Source: Chloroflexota bacterium
Lineage (GTDB): Bacteria > Chloroflexota > Limnocylindria > Limnocylindrales > CSP1-4
Assembly (NCBI GenBank): GCA_003152165.1
Contig: PLZO01000018.1
Location: forward strand, 173 to 48,055
Length of the DNA: 47,883 bases
Direction: 5' to 3'
Part shown: one piece after another, positions 1-8,485 of the stretch
Layout of the letters: the number at the start of each line of letters is the position of its first letter
Position numbering within the stretch: position 1 is the stretch's first letter
Notes under the pieces: generated by a model
Database searches by the model: none
What the model was told of the DNA's origin: nothing
The model's input: only the letters and a program-made list of their open reading frames with translations
Position numbers and translations under genes: made by a program

Positions 1-1
1 G

Positions 2-283
2 TTGCTCAGTCCGTCACCTTCGATCGTCCCGGTTCCGATGATTGCCGGTGAGGGCCGGGCGCTGTGTTCCGCGGCAGCCGACCAGGGTGTGGGCTGGGTC
101 CTCGCCCGCGATCGGCGCAGCCCTTACCTGGCCGGGGTCCAGAGCCGCCTCTGGCGCTTGATCGCCGTGCATCCGGATGGAGGGGCGGCCGTAACCCCTG
201 GCCCGCCCAGGGCCGGAGAGGCGGCCGCCGGCCCCATCCTGGCCCTGATCCGGCGCCTGCCGTTCGAAGAGCTGGGGCCATAA
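2..283 (+). CDS. C-terminal fragment of an unrecognised protein (5' end outside window)
   Basis: This frame is open from the first bases of the window to TAA at 281-283, and its codons have G or C in the third position in most places, as the confident genes here do. That supports a real coding end whose start lies upstream of the window. The fragment of about 93 residues has no motif I recognise; it ends in a short helix-like segment (LALIRRLPFEELGP). It converges on the ABC-2 permease gene with about 18 nt between the stops. A TTG at position 2 could only be a start by accident. Function unknown; an overlapping minus-strand frame also exists, so the strand is not certain. Confidence 0.45.
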   Translation: MLSPSPSIVPVPMIAGEGRALCSAAADQGVGWVLARDRRSPYLAGVQSRLWRLIAVHPDGGAAVTPGPPRAGEAAAGPILALIRRLPFEELGP

Positions 284-301
284 CTCAAACACGGCGGGCG
301 G

Positions 302-1633
302 TCAGCCGCCGTCGGGTCGAATCGCCACCCGCAGGAAGGTCCTGAAGCCCGGCCGCTGACCGTACAGCAGGACACCAGCACCATAGATTCGGGCGGCGAT
401 CCAGGTCGAGATCGCGATCGCCGCCACGAGGAGGGCCAGCGAGAGCCCGATCTCCCAGGCGTCGACGTGGCCGAGCATCACCCGCGAGAGCATCACGTAC
501 GGGCTGAAGAACGGCACGAACGACAGGAACGCCACCGCGCTGGAGTTGATCGCGGTCATCCCGAAGATCGCCGCGAAATAACCGGCCATCGACACGAAGC
601 TGAGAGGCATGGCGAGTTGCTGGATGTCCTCCGGTCGGCTGACCAGGGACCCCGCGGCTGCGTATACAAACGCGTAGAGCAGGAAGCCCAGGATGAAGAA
701 GCCGAAGGCCAGAAGGATCGGCAGGGTCAGGCCGACCAGTGGAGCCTCGCCCGGATCTGCCGGACCGATCAGGGCGGTGGCGATCGGATCCTGAAGCGCC
801 AGCACAATCGTAGCCGGCACGAGGATCGCCAGGTACTGGGTCAGGCCGGCCGCGCCGACCCCGACCACCTTGCCGACGAGCAGCTGCCGCGGCGTCGCAG
901 CACTGATCAGGAGCTCCATGACCCGACTCGTCTTCTCGGACGCCACGCTGGTGGCCACCCACATGCCGTAGACGGTGAGGGTGATGAAGATCACGACAAC
1001 GAGGATTGAGGCGAGCAACGTCCGGCTGCCCATGGCGCCCGGGTCGATGGGAGCCACGCTGGATCCTCGATCGGTCGGCTGCGTTTCGAACGACGGCACG
1101 TGGAAGGCGGGCCCGGAGCCAGTGTGAGGCAGGCTCTGCGAGTACTCGACGACCGCTGCCCCGAAGGTTGCCACCTGGAGTCGCTGGATCGTCGCGCTGG
1201 TCGGACCGTCGTTGCCGTGGAACGTAAAGTCGAGGCCACCGTCGGACCCGATCGTCACCTCGAGCAGGCTGTCGATCCGGCCGGCATGAACACCGGCCAG
1301 GCCACTCGCGAGATCCATCTGGGGGCTCAGCTGATAATGGGGCCGGACCGTTGCCGAGTCGGTCCCCGGCGGGACCGGATTGAGATAGGCGGACACGAGA
1401 TCGACAACACGGGCCGTGACGGCCGGGTCGCTCGAGACGACGCCGATCCGGGTGATCTGCCCACGATCGACGGCCCGCAACCCGATCGGGATCAGGGCCG
1501 CTCCCACGGCCACCGCAATCAGGATCCCTGTTGCGACGGCGAAAGCCCTGCTGCGGATCTTCTCGACGTACTCGCGGCGAGCCACGAGCCCGGCGTTGGG
1601 CATGAGCGAGCCGTCCGGATGACCGCCGCTCAT
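302..1633 (-). CDS. ABC-2 type export permease (NatB-like)
   Basis: A 443-residue integral membrane subunit of an ABC exporter. One hydrophobic segment lies near the N terminus (FAVATGILIAVAVGAALIPIG). A large extracytoplasmic domain of about 190 residues follows, then five or six membrane segments in the C-terminal half beginning near LLASILVVVIFITLTVYGM. The conserved loop SEKTSRVMELLISAATPRQLL just after that helix is typical of the NatB/ABC-2 family. It starts 16 nt after the stop of the ATPase gene, so the two form an operon. I chose the ATG at 1633; an ATG ten codons later (1603) is also possible, and neither has a strong Shine-Dalgarno sequence. Substrate unknown: family members export sodium, drugs or lipids. 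Confidence 0.88.
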   Translation of the reverse strand: MSGGHPDGSLMPNAGLVARREYVEKIRSRAFAVATGILIAVAVGAALIPIGLRAVDRGQITRIGVVSSDPAVTARVVDLVSAYLNPVPPGTDSATVRPHYQLSPQMDLASGLAGVHAGRIDSLLEVTIGSDGGLDFTFHGNDGPTSATIQRLQVATFGAAVVEYSQSLPHTGSGPAFHVPSFETQPTDRGSSVAPIDPGAMGSRTLLASILVVVIFITLTVYGMWVATSVASEKTSRVMELLISAATPRQLLVGKVVGVGAAGLTQYLAILVPATIVLALQDPIATALIGPADPGEAPLVGLTLPILLAFGFFILGFLLYAFVYAAAGSLVSRPEDIQQLAMPLSFVSMAGYFAAIFGMTAINSSAVAFLSFVPFFSPYVMLSRVMLGHVDAWEIGLSLALLVAAIAISTWIAARIYGAGVLLYGQRPGFRTFLRVAIRPDGG

Positions 1634-1649
1634 GTCGAGGATCGGCCGC

Positions 1650-2603
1650 TCATGCGGCGGACTCGACCGCGGCCCGCGCGCCGGCCGGCGACCCGTCGCC
1701 GGCCGACCGCCCGACAAGCTCGATGAAGACGTCCTCAAGCGAGGCATCGGCGATCTCGAAGCAGGTCACGACCCCGCCCCGGGCCAGTGCGGCGCGCAGG
1801 ATCGACTGGGGATCCGTGCCGGGCTCCACAGTCAACTCGCTGACATGTGGGCCAGGCCGGATCAAGCGTACCCCGGGCAGGGATGAGACCCAGGCCAGCT
1901 CCGGATCAGCCTCGACTGCCAGTCGGACGATTGGTCTACCGGCTCGCCGGCGGACCTCGCCGGTCGGGCCGCTGGTCACCAGCCGGCCGCGGTCGATAAT
2001 CGCGATCGCGCCGGCTAGCGCTTCGACCATCTCCATCTGGTGCGACGAGAAGATCAGGGTCTTGCCCCGAGCCGCCAGCTCGAGGAAGGCGCTCCGCAGG
2101 AGTGCGACGTTGACCGGGTCGAGGCCGGTGAACGGCTCGTCCATCAAGACGACCTCGGGATCGTGCAGGATGGCTGCGATGAACTGGATCTTCTGCTGGT
2201 TGCCTTTGCTGAGCTCGTCGGCCCGCCGGTCGGCCAGGTCGGTGACCCGGAAGCGCTCGAGCCAGCCGACTGCATCTCGCCGGGCTTGCCCGGCCGGGAC
2301 GCCGTACAACCCGGCGAAGAAGACGAGCTGGTCGAGGATCCGCATCCGGGGATAAAGACCGCGCTCCTCCGGGAGGTAGCCAAAGGTGCGCCGGGGAAGG
2401 TCAATGTTGGGCCGGCCGCGCCAGGTCACTGTGCCACTGTCCGCCCGAAGGATGTCGAGGACGATCCGCATCGTCGTTGTCTTGCCCGCACCATTGGCGC
2501 CGAGGAAGCCGAAGATGTCGCCCGGTTCCACCCGAAATCCGACCTGGTCGAGCGCCACGACGTGCCCATAGCTCTTCGACAGGCCGTCGATCACGAGGGT
2601 CAT
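1650..2603 (-). CDS. ABC exporter ATP-binding protein (NatA/DrrA-like)
   Basis: The 317-residue nucleotide-binding subunit that powers the permease encoded just downstream. Walker A is GANGAGKTT near residue 38. The signature is the degenerate LSKGNQQK, common in NatA-type exporters, followed by Walker B VVLMDEPFTGLDP and the H-loop in FSSHQME. The C-terminal 90 residues form the DrrA/NatA-type regulatory extension. The ATG at 2603 begins at the usual family start (MTLVIDGLSKSYG). A GATGCT element lies 6 nt before this ATG, which may be a weak leaderless promoter. The gene is divergent from the DUF971 gene across 79 bp. Confidence 0.92.
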   Translation of the reverse strand: MTLVIDGLSKSYGHVVALDQVGFRVEPGDIFGFLGANGAGKTTTMRIVLDILRADSGTVTWRGRPNIDLPRRTFGYLPEERGLYPRMRILDQLVFFAGLYGVPAGQARRDAVGWLERFRVTDLADRRADELSKGNQQKIQFIAAILHDPEVVLMDEPFTGLDPVNVALLRSAFLELAARGKTLIFSSHQMEMVEALAGAIAIIDRGRLVTSGPTGEVRRRAGRPIVRLAVEADPELAWVSSLPGVRLIRPGPHVSELTVEPGTDPQSILRAALARGGVVTCFEIADASLEDVFIELVGRSAGDGSPAGARAAVESAA

Positions 2604-2670
2604 GCGCCGAGCATCGCACATGCCGTGAGGTCGTGGCCTCGGTACGGAGGTCCCAGCGAGGCACACCCGC

Positions 2671-2676
2671 TACCAT
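2671..2676 (+). promoter_or_regulatory. -10 box TACCAT of a predicted leaderless promoter
   Basis: TACCAT ends 6 nt before the ATG at 2683, which would put the transcription start at or next to the A of the start codon. No Shine-Dalgarno sequence precedes this ATG. No clear -35 hexamer is present. Confidence 0.55.
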
Positions 2677-2682
2677 CAAGAC

Positions 2683-3114
2683 ATGACCAATCCCAATGAT
2701 CCGGCCCGGATTCATGCCGATCGTGCTGCCGGTACGCTCACGATCGAGTGGCGCGACGGTCACGGAACCACCTACCCGACCACGACTCTGCGCTGGCTGT
2801 GCCCGTGCGCCTTTTGCCGGGGCGAGGCCGGCCTGCCGGGCTGGCTCGATTCGGCGCCGACGTTGACTCCGGAGCAGGTCCGGCTGGTGGACATCGCCAT
2901 GGTCGGCCAGTACGCCGTGGCGCCCACCTGGGGCGATGGCCACCATACCGGGTTCTACACGTTCACCGCCCTGCGCGAGATGTGCCCCTGCGAGGAGTGC
3001 ACGGCCGGCCGGGTGAGTGCCGGCCGGCCGACCCTCGCTGCGGGCAGCCATGACAGCCACGGGCAGACAGCACCGGCCGCGCGGCCGGGAGCGGATGTTG
3101 GAGGTTCATCGTGA
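2683..3114 (+). CDS. DUF971 domain protein (GBBH-like N-terminal fold)
   Basis: A 143-residue protein built on the DUF971 domain (residues about 8-110), which is also found at the N terminus of gamma-butyrobetaine hydroxylase and attached to some Mrp/HCF101 iron-sulfur carriers. It carries two similar cysteine clusters, CPCAFC near residue 44 and CPCEEC near residue 105, which probably bind zinc. The block GDGHHTGFYTFTALREMC is the family core. The C-terminal 30 residues are low-complexity. Its stop overlaps the next start (GTGA), so it is co-translated with the YbjQ-like gene. Precise biochemical role is not known for the stand-alone form. Confidence 0.8.
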   Translation: MTNPNDPARIHADRAAGTLTIEWRDGHGTTYPTTTLRWLCPCAFCRGEAGLPGWLDSAPTLTPEQVRLVDIAMVGQYAVAPTWGDGHHTGFYTFTALREMCPCEECTAGRVSAGRPTLAAGSHDSHGQTAPAARPGADVGGSS

Positions 3115-3455
3115 TCATTGCCACCACGCCATCAGTCGGCGGCTATCGGGTCGCCGAAACGAAGGGCCACGTCTTCGGCCTGGTCGTCCGCAGCCGCGGC
3201 CTGGCCGGCAACCTCGCCGCCGGACTGCGCTCGCTGGTCGGGGGCGAGATCCACGAGTACACCAGCCTACTCGAGGACACCCGCCGCCAGGCCATCGACC
3301 GGATGGTCCAGAACGCCACCCTGATGGGCGCCAACGCCGTCCTGTCGATGCGCTTCGACAGCTCCGAGATCGGCCAGACGATGTCCGAGATCGTGGCCTA
3401 TGGCACGGCCGTCGTGCTCGTCCCGGATGCGGCTGCCCAACCTGCCGTCGAGTAG
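3111..3455 (+). CDS. YbjQ/UPF0145 family protein
   Basis: A 114-residue protein covering the whole UPF0145 (YbjQ) family. Recognisable blocks are the N-terminal IIATTPSVGGYRV, the central RRQAIDRMVQNATLMGANAV and the strand MRFDSSEIG. Family members are small homo-oligomeric proteins sometimes annotated as heavy-metal-binding, but the function is not established. The start is GTG at 3111, overlapping the preceding TGA by 4 nt. It sits between DUF971 and a small membrane protein in an apparent three-gene operon. Confidence 0.85.
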   Translation: MIIATTPSVGGYRVAETKGHVFGLVVRSRGLAGNLAAGLRSLVGGEIHEYTSLLEDTRRQAIDRMVQNATLMGANAVLSMRFDSSEIGQTMSEIVAYGTAVVLVPDAAAQPAVE

Positions 3456-3459
3456 GTCG

Positions 3460-3807
3460 ATGATGCTCGCCGCTGCCCGGGTCATCCTCGCCTTCGTCGG
3501 CGCGATCACGATCCTGCTGGGCCTGGGCCTGATCCTGACCAACGGCGCGCGCTTCTCGGGCTTCGTCACGATCCTGGTCGGCGGGGCAATCCTGATCGTG
3601 CTGCTCTATGAGCGCTCCCGCTACCGATCAGTCGAGGCGGATCGGCGCAACGAGTCGACCGGGCCGGGCGGTGGCGAGCCAGTCGGGGCCCTGCCGGTCG
3701 GCTACCGAGCGACGACCGAGGTGTTCGTCGATCCCTCCTCCGGCCGGCGTATGCGGGTCTACCTCCAGGCCACCACCGGCGACCGGCGGTACGTGGCCGA
3801 GGACTGA
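3460..3807 (+). CDS. Small two-helix membrane protein, function unknown
   Basis: A 115-residue protein with two hydrophobic segments, about residues 4-25 (ILAFVGAITILLGLGLIL) and 32-51 (FVTILVGGAILIVLLY). A hydrophilic tail of about 60 residues follows and ends with a short predicted beta region (TEVFVDPSSGRRMRVYLQA). I place the start at ATG 3460, four nt after the previous stop; a second ATG follows directly. No family is recognised. Tight spacing makes it the third gene of the DUF971-YbjQ operon. Confidence 0.75.
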   Translation: MMLAAARVILAFVGAITILLGLGLILTNGARFSGFVTILVGGAILIVLLYERSRYRSVEADRRNESTGPGGGEPVGALPVGYRATTEVFVDPSSGRRMRVYLQATTGDRRYVAED

Positions 3808-3840
3808 CCTCCGGGGGGTTCCGGTAACGGGCAAAGGCCG

Positions 3841-3849
3841 TGCTACGCT
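3841..3849 (+). promoter_or_regulatory. Extended -10 box upstream of ppk
   Basis: TGCTACGCT has the TG-N-TANNNT form of an extended -10 promoter. It lies about 64 nt before the ppk ATG, and an AGGAG ribosome binding site at 3897-3901 fits a leadered transcript. No good -35 was seen, and no convincing Pho box. Confidence 0.4.
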
Positions 3850-3912
3850 TGCCCCGCCGGCCCGCTGAGCCGGCTCATTCCGTCACCGCACCGCCCAGGA
3901 GACGCCCGACTC

Positions 3913-6078
3913 ATGACCGCCGTTCGACCGGAGCGGGTCGCTCGCGCAGCCCGGGCACGCCGGTCCGACGGTGAGACCGCGCTGCCCTACCTGAACCGGG
4001 AGCTTTCCTGGCTGGACCTCAACGCGCGGGTGCTCCATGAAGCAACGGACGAGCGCAATCCCCTCCTCGAGCGGGTGAAGTTCCTGGCGATCTTCGCCTC
4101 GAACCTGGACGAGTTCTTCCAGATTCGTGTCGCCGGGCTTCGCCAGCAGCTAGCCGCCTCGGCTGTTCGCAGCTCGCCCGACGGGCGGAGCCCGGAGGAG
4201 CAGCTGGTGGCAATCCGACGACGTGTCCAGGACCTTGTCGAGGAGCAGGGCGTGCTCTTTGGCCGCATCCGGGCGAAGCTCGCCGATGCCGACGTCCGGA
4301 TCGTCGACTATTCGGACGTGCCCGAGCACCACGCCCGCCTGCGCGAACGTTTCATCGAGGAGGTCTTCCCGGTCCTCACCCCGCTGGCCGTCGACCCGGG
4401 CCACCCGTTCCCATACATCTCAACCCTGAGCCTGTCGATCGCCGTCGGCCTGCGTGACCCGGAGACCGGTGAGCGCCGCTTCGCCCGGGTGAAGGTGCCT
4501 CCAGTCCTGCCCCGCCTGATGGAGATCGACCCCACGACCTTCGTCCTGCTCGACCAGGTGATCGCCAACAACCTCGACGTCCTGTTCACCGGCCTGGAGA
4601 TCGTCGAGGCGCACCTCTTCAGGGTCACCCGCAACGCCGACCTTGCGATCGAGGAGGATGAGGCGGACGACCTGCTGATGGCGATCGAGGAGGAACTCCG
4701 CCGACGGCGCTTCGGCGAGGCTGTCCGGCTTGAGGTCGAGCGGAGCATGCCCGCCGCCACCCGGCGGCTCCTGCTCAACGGGATCGGGCTGACCGAGGCC
4801 GATGCCTACGACATTAGCGGAATGCTCGATCTCACCGGGCTGTGGCAGATCGCCGATCTCGACCTGCCCGACCTTCAGCGTCCGCCCTGGACGCCGGTCA
4901 CACCGCCCCGACTGATGCCGCCGGACGAGGACGAGCCAGTCGACGTCTTTGCCGCAATCCGGGCCGGCGACATCCTCGTCCACCACCCGTACGAGTCATT
5001 CGCGGCCTCGACCGAGCAGTTCATCGCCCAGGCCGCGGCGGATCCGGATGTCCTGACGATCAAGCAGACGCTGTATCGAACGTCCGGCGACTCGCCGATC
5101 GTGCGTGACCTGATCCGGGCCGCAGAGCGGGGCAAGCAGGTCGTCGTCCTGGTCGAGATCAAGGCGCGCTTTGACGAGGAGCAGAACATCGTCTGGGCGC
5201 GCACGCTCGAGCGGGCCGGCGCCCACGTCGTCTATGGCCTGGTGGGCCTCAAGACCCACTCGAAGGTTGCCCTCGTCGTTCGGCGCGAGGGCAACCTGCT
5301 CCGCCGCTACGTCCACATCGGGACCGGCAACTACAACCCGAAGACCGCCCGGCTGTATGTCGACGTTGGGTTGCTGACGTGTCGGCCCGAGATCGGGGCC
5401 GACGTGACCGACCTGTTCAATGTCCTGACCGGGCTCTCCCGCCAGCGGACGTTCCGGCGCCTGCTCGTGGCCCCCCACGGGATGCGGACCCGGGTAATCG
5501 AGCTGATCGACCGCGAGATCGGCCACGCGGCGGCCGGCCGGCCCGCCCGGATCGTCCTGAAGATCAATGCGATCGTCGATCCGGCCTGCATCGCGGCCCT
5601 CTATCGGGCGAGCAGCGCCGGCGTCGACGTCGAGTTGATCGTGCGCGGGATCTGTTCTCTGCAGCCCGGCGTGGCCGGGGTTTCCGACCGGATCCATGTC
5701 CGTTCAATCATCGGCGAGTTCCTGGAGCACTCCCGGATCTGGGGATTCGGCAACGCCGGCGCCGACGAGTGGTACATCGGGTCGGCCGACCTGATGGAGC
5801 GCAATCTCGACCGCCGGATTGAGGCCGCCGTGGCGGTCGAGGATGTCGAGGCACGGGCCCGGATTGCGGAGGTGATCGCGACGATGCTGGCCGACGATCG
5901 CCGCTCCTGGCAGCTCGGCAGCGACGCGGTCTGGCGGCGGACCGAGGAACTCAACGGAGTGGAGGGCACGATCGATACATTCACAGCGATGAAGGAACGA
6001 ACCCTGATCTACAGCGCGGTGACGAGCCAGCCTCGCCGGCCGGGGTCGGGCAGCGGCTCCCTGGATCCTCGGGCGTGA
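3913..6078 (+). CDS. ppk1: Polyphosphate kinase PPK1
   Basis: Reversibly transfers the gamma phosphate of ATP to a growing polyphosphate chain. The 721-residue length is normal. In order it shows the N domain (LNRELSWLDLNARVLHEA near residue 26 and FASNLDEFFQIRVAGL), the head domain, and two phospholipase-D-like C domains. The autophosphorylated histidine region is GLKTHSKVALV, followed by HIGTGNYNPKTARLY; the second conserved histidine is in GEFLEHSRIWGFG. The ATG at 3913 has AGGAG 11 nt upstream. The stop overlaps the CYTH-CHAD start by 4 nt, so synthesis of the polymer and of a probable polymer-binding protein are coupled. Confidence 0.97.
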   Translation: MTAVRPERVARAARARRSDGETALPYLNRELSWLDLNARVLHEATDERNPLLERVKFLAIFASNLDEFFQIRVAGLRQQLAASAVRSSPDGRSPEEQLVAIRRRVQDLVEEQGVLFGRIRAKLADADVRIVDYSDVPEHHARLRERFIEEVFPVLTPLAVDPGHPFPYISTLSLSIAVGLRDPETGERRFARVKVPPVLPRLMEIDPTTFVLLDQVIANNLDVLFTGLEIVEAHLFRVTRNADLAIEEDEADDLLMAIEEELRRRRFGEAVRLEVERSMPAATRRLLLNGIGLTEADAYDISGMLDLTGLWQIADLDLPDLQRPPWTPVTPPRLMPPDEDEPVDVFAAIRAGDILVHHPYESFAASTEQFIAQAAADPDVLTIKQTLYRTSGDSPIVRDLIRAAERGKQVVVLVEIKARFDEEQNIVWARTLERAGAHVVYGLVGLKTHSKVALVVRREGNLLRRYVHIGTGNYNPKTARLYVDVGLLTCRPEIGADVTDLFNVLTGLSRQRTFRRLLVAPHGMRTRVIELIDREIGHAAAGRPARIVLKINAIVDPACIAALYRASSAGVDVELIVRGICSLQPGVAGVSDRIHVRSIIGEFLEHSRIWGFGNAGADEWYIGSADLMERNLDRRIEAAVAVEDVEARARIAEVIATMLADDRRSWQLGSDAVWRRTEELNGVEGTIDTFTAMKERTLIYSAVTSQPRRPGSGSGSLDPRA

Positions 6079-8087
6079 GCCTGCCGGGCCCGATGGAGGT
6101 CGAGCTGAAGTACCAGATTGCGGACCTCGCCATCGGTGAGCGGCTGCTGGCTGCGGACCGCCTGGGAGGGTTCGTGCCAGTCGGCGAGATCCGGGTTGCC
6201 GAACAGGTCGACACCTACCTCGACACCCCGGACCGGAGCCTCGAGGCGCGCAAGATCGGGGTCCGCCTGCGAGCCGAAGACGGCGGGACCACGCTCACAA
6301 TCAAGTCGCCCGGGTCGGTGGATGGCGCCTACCGCCGGCGCGAAGAGCTCGAGGGTCCAGCCCAACCCGGCACGCCGCCGGCCTCGTGGCCAGCCTCGGA
6401 CGCACGTGATCGCCTGCTCGAGCTGATCGGCGATCGGCCCCTCCACGAGGTCGTGACGATCCGGCAGTTCAGGCGCAAGCGCGACTTCGCAACGGACGAG
6501 GCCGCGGTGGAGCTCAGCCTCGATGAAGCTCGGATCATCGTGGACGGACGGACGGTCGAGCGCTTCACCGAGCTCGAGGCGGAGCTGACCCGCGGGCCGG
6601 AGACCGCGCTCGGGCCGCTGCTCGGGCTGCTCGACGGTCGGCCGGGGCTCTCGCCAACCGTTGAATCGAAGCTCGCCCGGGCGATGGCGGCAGCAGCGAC
6701 AGCGCGGGCCGCGCCCCCAAAGGTACGCTCACCGGGCCCATCCGGCGCAGCTGCGCTGCCGGTCGCCGAGCCGGCGACAGCGGGTGTCGAGGCGGCCGGC
6801 GACCGGCCGAGTGAGGCGACGCCGAGCATTCCGCAGGTCGCGCCGACGCCCGAGATCGAAATGGCAGCCGAGCCCGTGGTCAAGCCCCTGACAGAACCGG
6901 TGGTCCCGCCGGAACCAGAAGCCCGGGTCGAGCCAGGGTCAGTGGTCGAGGACGAGCCGGAGATGGATGACCCCGCCGAGGTCGCCGACACGTCCGAGAC
7001 CGACGAGGATGCCGACGAGGAGCTCCTGCCGATTCTTGACCTGCCGCGCGCCTCGGAGGACCCACTTGAGCTGCTCGACGCCGGTACCGAACCCGAAGGG
7101 TTGACCGGCAAGGCTGCGCAGGCCGACGCCAATGGCGCGGAGGCACGACTCCCCAGCACCAAGAACCCCGGCGTGGCGGCCGAAGACCTCCACGCGGAGG
7201 CGGGCCGCAAGGTCTTCCGCTTCCACCTTGCCCGGATGCTCGCCCGAGAGGCCGGCACTCGCGCCGGGAACGACCCCGAGGAGCTCCATGGGATGCGCGT
7301 CGCGACCCGCCGGATGCGCGCCGCCTGGCGGGTCTTCGGCGACGCCTATCGCCCGGCGAAGACCAGGCCCTATCGGCGCCGGCTGCGCGAGCTGGCCGGA
7401 CTGCTCGGCGCCGTTCGTGACCTCGATGTGCTGATCGAGGCGACGGAGGCCTACGCTCAGGCGATCGGCTCCCCCGACCTGGTCGGGCTGGAGCCGCTGC
7501 TGGCTGCCTGGCGGGGCGACCGCGACTCCGCCCGAGAACGCCTCATCGTCGTGCTCGACTCGAAGGGCCATCGTCGCTTCGTCGACGAATACGTCGACTT
7601 CGTGTCGAGCCCCGGCCGCGATGTCCTGCCGCTGGAGACCACGACCCCGCATCGCGTCCGGGATACCGCTGCCTCCCGGATCTGGACGGCCTATGAACAC
7701 GTCCGGGCTTACGAAGCCGTCCTGCGCTGGGCCGACGTGCCCACGCTCCACCAGCTCCGGATCGCCGCCAAACGACTGCGCTACACCCTCGAGTTCGTGC
7801 GGGAGCCGCTTGGCCCGGACGCCTCCCCGCTGATCGCCCGCGTTGTCGCGCTCCAGGACCATCTCGGTTTCATGAATGATGCCGAGGTCGCCGCAACGAT
7901 GGCTCGGAACTTCCTCGTCGAGCGCGGCAACGAACTGACCGAATCCGAGGCACAGGCGATCGGTCGCTATCTCGTCTCGCGCGAGCGCGAGGTAGCCCGG
8001 CTGAAGCGGACCGTGGGCACCGCTTGGCGGGGCGTCGCGGGCCTTACGTTCCGGCGCGGCCTGGGCCGGACGGTGGCGATCCTGTAG
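6075..8087 (+). CDS. CYTH-CHAD domain protein (polyphosphate-associated)
   Basis: A 670-residue two-domain protein. The N-terminal CYTH domain (about residues 5-200) starts with the ExExK motif (MEVELKYQI), the triphosphate-binding signature of class IV adenylyl cyclase/thiamine triphosphatase folds. The C-terminal CHAD domain (about 375-660) is a helical bundle with the conserved basic stretch LHGMRVATRRMRAAWRVF and a second one, LHQLRIAAKRLRYTLEF; CHAD domains bind polyphosphate. Between them is an unusually long, Pro/Ala/Glu/Asp-rich linker of about 170 residues. The GTG at 6075 overlaps the ppk stop; an ATG at 6093 is an alternative. The position directly after ppk supports a role on polyphosphate granules, which is inference. 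Confidence 0.92.
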   Translation: MSLPGPMEVELKYQIADLAIGERLLAADRLGGFVPVGEIRVAEQVDTYLDTPDRSLEARKIGVRLRAEDGGTTLTIKSPGSVDGAYRRREELEGPAQPGTPPASWPASDARDRLLELIGDRPLHEVVTIRQFRRKRDFATDEAAVELSLDEARIIVDGRTVERFTELEAELTRGPETALGPLLGLLDGRPGLSPTVESKLARAMAAAATARAAPPKVRSPGPSGAAALPVAEPATAGVEAAGDRPSEATPSIPQVAPTPEIEMAAEPVVKPLTEPVVPPEPEARVEPGSVVEDEPEMDDPAEVADTSETDEDADEELLPILDLPRASEDPLELLDAGTEPEGLTGKAAQADANGAEARLPSTKNPGVAAEDLHAEAGRKVFRFHLARMLAREAGTRAGNDPEELHGMRVATRRMRAAWRVFGDAYRPAKTRPYRRRLRELAGLLGAVRDLDVLIEATEAYAQAIGSPDLVGLEPLLAAWRGDRDSARERLIVVLDSKGHRRFVDEYVDFVSSPGRDVLPLETTTPHRVRDTAASRIWTAYEHVRAYEAVLRWADVPTLHQLRIAAKRLRYTLEFVREPLGPDASPLIARVVALQDHLGFMNDAEVAATMARNFLVERGNELTESEAQAIGRYLVSREREVARLKRTVGTAWRGVAGLTFRRGLGRTVAIL

Positions 8088-8126
8088 GTCATCAGCCCGC
8101 CGAGCCGGCCGGCGCCCGCCCTCGCC

Positions 8127-8357
8127 TCAGGCCTCGGCCATGCGATGGATCGGGTCTTCGCCTGGCCGACCGCACAGCGCGCAGCGGTCCGCCCGCGCGG
8201 TAACGATCGCTTCGGGCGTCAGCAGGCCGCGGATCGCTGCTCCGCCGCCGCTGAACGGTCCGAGGGGCACGAATGTGTCTGCCGCCAGGAACGCGTGCGG
8301 CTGTGTCGAATCGGCGTCCGCCGGGTCGGCCGATCCATCCTGGCGCGGGTTGTTCAA
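8127..8357 (-). CDS. Small hypothetical protein with C-terminal CxxC-His motif
   Basis: A short gene of about 76 codons with strong G/C third-position bias. Its C terminus reads RCALCGRPGEDPIHRMAEA, a CxxC plus downstream histidine that could bind a metal, preceded by a hydrophobic Gly-rich segment (FVPLGPFSGGGAAIRGL). No family is recognised. The TTG at 8357 is the first conventional start after the promoter-like box at 8373-8381. An in-frame CTG at 8366 lies exactly 6 nt after that -10, the spacing of the leaderless genes here, so the true start is uncertain. It converges on the CYTH-CHAD gene and is divergent from the GH18 gene. Confidence 0.5.
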   Translation of the reverse strand: MNNPRQDGSADPADADSTQPHAFLAADTFVPLGPFSGGGAAIRGLLTPEAIVTARADRCALCGRPGEDPIHRMAEA

Positions 8358-8372
8358 TTCGTCCAGGGATCG

Positions 8373-8381
8373 ATCGTAGCA
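8373..8381 (-). promoter_or_regulatory. Extended -10 box TGCTACGAT for the small CxxC protein
   Basis: On the minus strand the sequence reads TGCTACGAT, a good extended -10. A TTGACA at 8384-8389 is only 5 nt away, too close to act as its -35. The box precedes the small gene and points away from the GH18 gene. Confidence 0.4.
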
Positions 8382-8485
8382 CCTGTCAAGGCATCGCTGG
8401 CGCCCGTCGGCACGGCCCGAGATCCCCGAGCGGATGGGACCATCGTGGGGTGGTTCGATGTGGTCTGGATCGCCATCCTGCCCCC

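Noticed and set aside
8384-8389. A perfect TTGACA on the minus strand as a -35 box
   Set aside because: Only 5 nt separate it from the -10 box TACGAT, and no other -10 lies 16-18 nt downstream.
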